Assembly (NCBI GenBank): GCA_001465935.1
Contig: LNKV01000045.1
Coordinates: 124,001-188,000 of the forward strand
Direction of reading: 5' to 3'
DNA: 64,000 nt
Origin: Clarireedia homoeocarpa
Lineage: Eukaryota > Ascomycota > Leotiomycetes > Helotiales > Rutstroemiaceae
In this document: one piece after another, positions 59,328 to 64,000 of the stretch
Layout: the number at the start of each line of letters is the position of its first letter
Numbering within the stretch: the stretch's first letter is position 1
Notes under the pieces: generated by a model
The model's database searches: none
The model's input: only the letters and a program-made list of their open reading frames with translations
Told to the model about the DNA's origin: nothing
Translations under genes and position numbers: made by a program

Positions 59328-60374
59328 TCACACCTTCAAATCTCTCAAAAACAGCCATCTTCCCTGAGTACCCTTGTCCTTCGCTTTCCAATCAGCAATA
59401 CTGTCCGGAAAGAATTCTAAACTATCTAACAATGTAGCATCATGCGCGAGAATTATCATCACATCATCTCTTCCATCAAAAGCCTTCAACTTTTCTACTG
59501 TCTCCTCCGCTATCTTCAGGTCTTCAGCCATTGCAGGTGCAAGACCGTAAATGGATTTCTCTCTGGACTTACGGCAAGCCGGAGATGTATGGTTACAACT
59601 GCTTTGTTCCGAGCGTAATCTACCGAGCGAAACCTCGGACACGGTTTCTGGTAATGGCCTGAAGCTGTTCGGTCGGAGCTGTGCGATACTGTGGCAAGCA
59701 TCACCGCCCAAGAGCAACCAGGAATCTTCCGTTGTCCGGCAAAGCGCACAAATATGGTGAGAGGTGTGGCCGGGAGCTTCCAATATCCAGAATGAGCCAT
59801 CCTCAAAGAAATCCGCAGCCCTGAATCCTCCAATCGTTGTCTTGCAGTCTGCGAAATCGATCTCCCGAACGTTACGACCTTCGAAGGCACTATTGAGAAC
59901 AAAAGCATTGGGATTAGATGGATATCCAGGGATGTAATTTGCCTTCAAGCCAGGCCCAACGACGAGCTCTGTAGTGGAAGGAAAGACCGAAGGATCACCA
60001 ACATGGTCGATGTGTGCGTGGGACCAGATAATGGAGTTTATTTCTGATAGATCAATTCCTTGAGCTTTGATTGTGTCTGGAACATGCTGGAATTCGTCGA
60101 TGCCCATCACATCGTTACTTGTGAACATTGCTTTCAATGCAGGTGGCATTCGATTTTCCAAGTCTTTCATGAAGGCCAAATCATACAAGACTTTCTGATC
60201 TCGATTGCGTGACTCGATCAAGAAGCTGTATCCTGCCAGATTCAAATATTTCTTGTCGACTGGAGCAGGATGCACCAGCATCTCGGCCAACATATGCGAT
60301 CTTGCTCCATTGATAACCGAAACATTGACGCAGTGGCCTTGATAGTCTGGGAAGTGAATATCTTCAGGAGTCAT
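59328..60374 (-). CDS. Metallo-beta-lactamase-fold hydrolase
   Basis: A single frame of 348 residues. The metal-binding motif HxHxDH reads SHAHIDHVGD near residue 140, followed by APGHTSHHI and GGDACH, which supply the other His/Asp ligands. This is the lactonase/glyoxalase-II-like MBL superfamily. In several non-reducing PKS clusters an MBL protein replaces a missing thioesterase, but this PKS has its own TE, so the enzyme more likely opens or hydrolyses a lactone or thioester later in the pathway. No signal peptide. It is divergent from the second O-methyltransferase with an exact palindrome between them. Confidence 0.9.
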   Translation of the reverse strand: MTPEDIHFPDYQGHCVNVSVINGARSHMLAEMLVHPAPVDKKYLNLAGYSFLIESRNRDQKVLYDLAFMKDLENRMPPALKAMFTSNDVMGIDEFQHVPDTIKAQGIDLSEINSIIWSHAHIDHVGDPSVFPSTTELVVGPGLKANYIPGYPSNPNAFVLNSAFEGRNVREIDFADCKTTIGGFRAADFFEDGSFWILEAPGHTSHHICALCRTTEDSWLLLGGDACHSIAQLRPNSFRPLPETVSEVSLGRLRSEQSSCNHTSPACRKSREKSIYGLAPAMAEDLKIAEETVEKLKAFDGRDDVMIILAHDATLLDSLEFFPDSIADWKAKDKGTQGRWLFLRDLKV

Positions 60375-60552
60375 TGTGGTAGTAGGTATATCCTGTCAAG
60401 TAGTAAATTTATCTTTGTCTTTCAATATTTTGAATCTTTCTCTCCTATCTTCTTGTTGTTTACATGACCCTTTCTCTCACTGTTCTTTTCCAAACTCAGA
60501 TACATCGGAAGTTGCTGTGTTTATCCGACTCGCCGAAAAGGTACCAAAATGG

Positions 60553-60563
60553 TCGGCTCCCGA
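60553..60563. promoter_or_regulatory. TCGGCTCCCGA palindrome between MBL and OMT genes
   Basis: Exact TCGGNNNCCGA match in the 0.31-kb divergent gap 60375-60682, 179 bp from the MBL start and 120 bp from the OMT start. A further CTCGCCGAAA half site lies about 25 bp to its left. Position between two starts makes it the best placed of all copies. Confidence 0.7.
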
Positions 60564-60682
60564 ACCCCGCCAGCGTACGATGCCCCTTCACGTTGGGCAT
60601 GAGAATGAATAAAGCCATACTGAAATAGAATAAATAGTAAGTCTTTATTACTCGTATTGTACCAAAACTATTGTGATCCAAA

Positions 60683-62192
60683 ATGTCTTCCATCAAAGAG
60701 CTCAGCGAAAGAATCGTCAACAACTCAGCCTTAGTCGACAGATGGCTGGCAAGCAAGAATGCAAAGTCACCCTCTTTCGACCAAGATGCCGAAGAAGAGT
60801 TCCCCTCCACCGAGGGTGACCGTGAGATCGAATCAGCAAGATTAGCAATCTTAGAAGACACGAAAACACTTCATGACCTAGTTAATGGGCCAGGAGAGGT
60901 TCTTCGCCAGATCTGTTGGGGTGTAAGTTGAATGAATGTGTTTGAAGAAATTTGATTGGACTTACTAAAGAATGCACATAGTCTATTGATAATGCTGTAC
61001 AGCAATGCATTTACCACTTCCATTTCCTTCAGGCTATTCCACTAGAGGGTGGTACAGCTTATCCAGAGCTTTCGGCGAAGGTTGGGTTGTCCTTACCCCA
61101 AGTAAAAGCCATCGTACGTCAATCCGCCATGAACCGCGTTTTGCGTGAAGATGGGCCCGATCATGTGGTCCACACGGCATCTTCTGCACTGCTTCTAAAA
61201 AATCGCGCCATGATGGATTGGTACGGCCATTGCGTTGAGGAGATGTTCCCTGCTGGTGCGAAGATTTCCGAAGCACTGGAGCAGTACCAGGGTAGTACAT
61301 CTGCCGCTGATAGCGCATTTGGCCTTGCTTTCAACACGAAAGAGCCTATCTATACCTTCCTTGAGCGATATCCCGACCGACAGGCTCGCTTTTTCGGTGC
61401 TATGGAAGGTGTTGGAAAAGATCCTGGCCATAGCCTAGAACATGTTGTTAAAGGATATCCGTGGGCTGACCTTGGCAATGCTACCGTCGTTGATGTATGT
61501 CCCCCACTCTCTCCTGTATTCTCGGCTGCATATTCGGTGAAACATTTCGTGGGCTAATGTCTCTCACTTACAGGTCGGCGGCTCCTCCGGCTTCATGAGT
61601 GTTGCACTTGCCAAGGGTCACTCAAATCTAAAGAAACTCGTCGTACAAGACTACAAACACACCGTCGAGCAAGGCGCGGCACAGCTTCCGGCCGAACTAT
61701 CCTCCCGCATAGAATTTGTGCCGCACAATTTCTTTGAACCCCAACCAACCGCCGCCGCGGATGTGTACATCTTACGACACATTTGCCATAACTGGTCCAC
61801 AGAGAATTGCGCCAAGATTATCCAGCAGATAGTCCCTGTCATGAAACCAGAGAGTAAGATCCTACTGGTCGAAGTCGTTGTCATGCCTTCTGGGATGGAA
61901 GAGTCTAGCGTAGCCGAACGATACATGAGGTATGTAGATTTTGCATACCCACCATCTACCGATCGCTTATCGTAAACACAAGCGGAGACTCACTTTATAT
62001 CCAATAAACCGGCTGCTAATAACATCTCTTAGAAATGTCGACGTCACTATGCTTCAGATGCTCAACACCCAGGAAAGAAGCGAGGATGAATGGCGTGAGG
62101 TCGTAAGCACGGCCAGTCCTCAACTTGAGCTGAGGCGTATCTTCAAGCCCAAAGGAAGCTGGGATTCAATCATTGAGATTTCGTTGAAGTAG
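60683..62192 (+). CDS. SAM-dependent O-methyltransferase (AflP/OmtA-type)
   Basis: Four exons, 60683-60922, 60982-61494, 61574-61929 and 62033-62192, encode 422 residues. After an N-terminal helical region comes the winged-helix dimerisation domain (LSLPQVKAIVRQ), then the substrate region with FLERYPDRQARFFGAM. SAM motif I reads VVDVGGSSGFMS across intron 2. The catalytic site ILRHICHNWS retains the His, unlike the paralogous protein at 42701-44127. The end KGSWDSIIEI is usual for the family. It should methylate a phenolic hydroxyl of the polyketide. It is divergent from the MBL gene with an exact cluster palindrome in the promoter. I take it as the right border of the cluster. Confidence 0.94.
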
Positions 62193-63655
62193 TAATGCAG
62201 CTCTGTTTACTGGCACGCTCGTGCTTCGTTATCACGTATATCTATTCGTGGATATTTTTTATCAGTAACTTTCCTTAAACTGAAACGTCATGTTTATGCG
62301 CGCATGTGGTGCAGTCTTGCCGTGAACCTTTGGATTTCAGTCTGAACGAACGAGAAGGGATTATCCATGAACGTATGTACGTATGCATTGGTCACCCCTC
62401 GGGGTTGGCTTGTAGCTGTAGCCCATACCGAGGTATGGAGAACTGAGAACATACAAGTATCATAAAAAGATTGGTCTGGAATCTGCGGAGTGGGGTTGGG
62501 GTGGAAACCGAAGATCATGAGGATCACACTCGATTTGATACGCGCCCTCGTGCGCGCAACTACCGCATCTGTATCTTATCCTTGTGTTGAGATCTAAGGC
62601 TTTAAAACTCGGATTCCGAAGAAATGTAACATTCGGGCGACCCCGCATTGCATTGCATTAGAGGAATAGGGGTATAGTGTCAAGCAATTGATTTGTGGGT
62701 AAATCCAAGCTAAGTACCGGAATTGTAAGAAGCAACTATGGGTGCGTATACGCACCTTTGTGGCACACATTCGGCCAACATATTCTAGCCCCCTCAACAA
62801 CTACCACCAATTTAGTACCGCTACTTTCTCTGCCCTTAATGAACAAAGTTGATACTTTCAAGTTATCTCTGAAGCTGCAAAAAGATATAAAAAAACGCTA
62901 TCTTGACTCCAATATAACAAGCAGATTTTACCAATAGAATAGTTGTGATTCAGATTTATATGAACATTTATTCAGAAGAGATGATGGTAATGGTAATAAG
63001 CACTAATCTAGCCATAGTAAGCATATAAGACTGACTACATACATATTAGTTCTCAATATAGCGGAATTAATCACCGCACCATAGTGGACTGTAGCCGTAC
63101 AGCAAATTGCCCAAAGATGACTCCTGTACTCCGGTTTGTTTTCGGTGGATGGACTCAGGTATAACGGCTACGAGGTGCCAACCCTTTTATTCAGATTTGA
63201 AGCAGATGCCTAATTTCTTCTTGGCTTGGGTTGATAGGATGTCACCTGGGTGATACTAGACGACCCCAAGTAAAAATATGTTCATAATTGAAATCGAAAA
63301 CGTATACCATAGTCCTTTCTACATAACAGTAGTTCTCCATCAAGTATAATACAATATATCTAGCTGTCCTGGGGCGCCTAATAGCGTTGACCATTTAGTT
63401 CTCAGTCCGTCATTAAGTCGTTCCTTAAACCCCAGACCCCTTCGTATACGAGATGACAATGAAAAAGATGGTGAGAATGTTCCGCGTAAATGTGCCATTC
63501 ATTGTAGAACGTGTAGAACGAGTCGTCTTTATAGTTAGGTAAAACTGTCGTTTTTTAGATCTTTCATTGAAATGGTTCGAATCGAAGGAAAATCTTTCTC
63601 GAGAAAATTTAGAAAAGTCTATATCTCTCAATCTTTCCAGACTTTATGACTTGCT
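62193..63655. other. Intergenic region right of the cluster
   Basis: About 1.5 kb without a convincing gene. It holds one further exact palindrome at 62609-62619 (listed separately) and AT-rich, apparently unstructured sequence from 62850 to 63400. Confidence 0.5.
62609..62619. promoter_or_regulatory. TCGGATTCCGA palindrome right of the last cluster gene
   Basis: Exact TCGGNNNCCGA match about 420 bp past the end of the O-methyltransferase gene. No gene starts next to it in this window, so it may be a chance copy or serve a gene further right. Confidence 0.35.
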
Positions 63656-64000
63656 CTATGTCTGGAAATCAAACTGCATGTCATGGGACATTAGAGTCTC
63701 AGAAATCAAATTTTGCATACTTCTCGTCTTCTCGAGAGCTTCCGGGTCGTCATGAGTTCGTGATCGCTTTCGTGTCGATGATTCGGGTAGGAGGTCTGAT
63801 CCAGTGGAATCAGAGATATCCAGGGAATTTGAAGACGTAAATGGGGTGGCTGGTCCTCCCATTGGACCTGAAGTACACGACCAGTTGTCCCATAGGAAAG
63901 AAGTACTGGTAGCGGGTGGGGAGAAGGCAAAGTTCGATAGACATTCTTTTGGAGAATTTAACACATTGAAGAAATCGATGGCTTGTGGTGGGGGCATGTG
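63656..64000 (-). CDS. Hypothetical protein, C-terminal part, continues past right edge
   Basis: A minus-strand frame of at least 113 residues ends at 63656. It is Ser/Pro/Thr-rich with a basic patch TRKRSRTHDDPEALEKTR and ends SHDMQFDFQT. The Met at 63997 could be the start, but the frame may extend beyond the window. No domain is recognised; the composition resembles disordered tails of fungal regulators. Weak call. Confidence 0.4.
   Translation of the reverse strand, partial: HMPPPQAIDFFNVLNSPKECLSNFAFSPPATSTSFLWDNWSCTSGPMGGPATPFTSSNSLDISDSTGSDLLPESSTRKRSRTHDDPEALEKTRSMQNLISETLMSHDMQFDFQT

Overview
The window is nuclear DNA of a filamentous ascomycete (Pezizomycotina). Genes are split by short introns of about 50-80 bp with GT...AG ends and CTAAC/CTGAC-like branch points. 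Gene content is typically fungal: homocitrate synthase of the alpha-aminoadipate lysine pathway, RTA1-like protein, Zn2Cys6 regulator, non-reducing polyketide synthase, bifunctional diterpene cyclase. A member of Leotiomycetes/Helotiales would fit, but that is a guess from protein flavour only. No tRNA, rRNA, CRISPR or prokaryotic operon structure was seen.

Left part (1-9.0 kb): housekeeping-like genes. These are an RTA1-family membrane protein cut by the left edge, a candidate multi-exon gene of unknown function, homocitrate synthase, and a bHLH transcription factor. Gaps are long and rich in microsatellites, with one 97-bp tandem duplication.

Middle-left part (9.8-20.1 kb): a possible small terpenoid locus. 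A secreted BBE-type FAD oxidase, an extremely AT-rich island of about 0.6 kb, a class II/class I bifunctional diterpene synthase, an MCT-like MFS transporter and an SDR. A 22-bp-period array of small palindromes (20.35-20.6 kb) closes this part.

Right part (21.4-62.2 kb): a large aromatic polyketide cluster. The core is a SAT-KS-AT-PT-ACP-ACP-TE non-reducing PKS. Around it are two NmrA-like proteins, a secreted GMC oxidoreductase, a Zn2Cys6 regulator, three P450s, an EthD-domain protein, two paralogous FAD monooxygenases, a maleylacetate reductase/Fe-ADH-like enzyme, a cupin, two O-methyltransferase-fold proteins (one without the usual catalytic His), a membrane-anchored methyltransferase-like protein and an MBL-fold hydrolase. 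One SDR in it is a pseudogene with a nonsense codon and a frameshift. The likely logic is: the PKS makes an aromatic (probably naphthalene/naphthopyrone-type) scaffold, and methyltransferases, flavin enzymes, P450s, cupin and EthD protein tailor it. The product cannot be named from sequence.

The strongest new observation is a palindrome, TCGGNNNCCGA. By eye it occurs eight times exactly and three times with one mismatch, always in gaps between genes and only from 22.8 to 62.6 kb. It fits the AflR-type consensus TCG(N5)CGA, is a plausible binding site for the cluster's Zn2Cys6 protein, and would set the cluster border to the right of the terpene/MFS/SDR genes.
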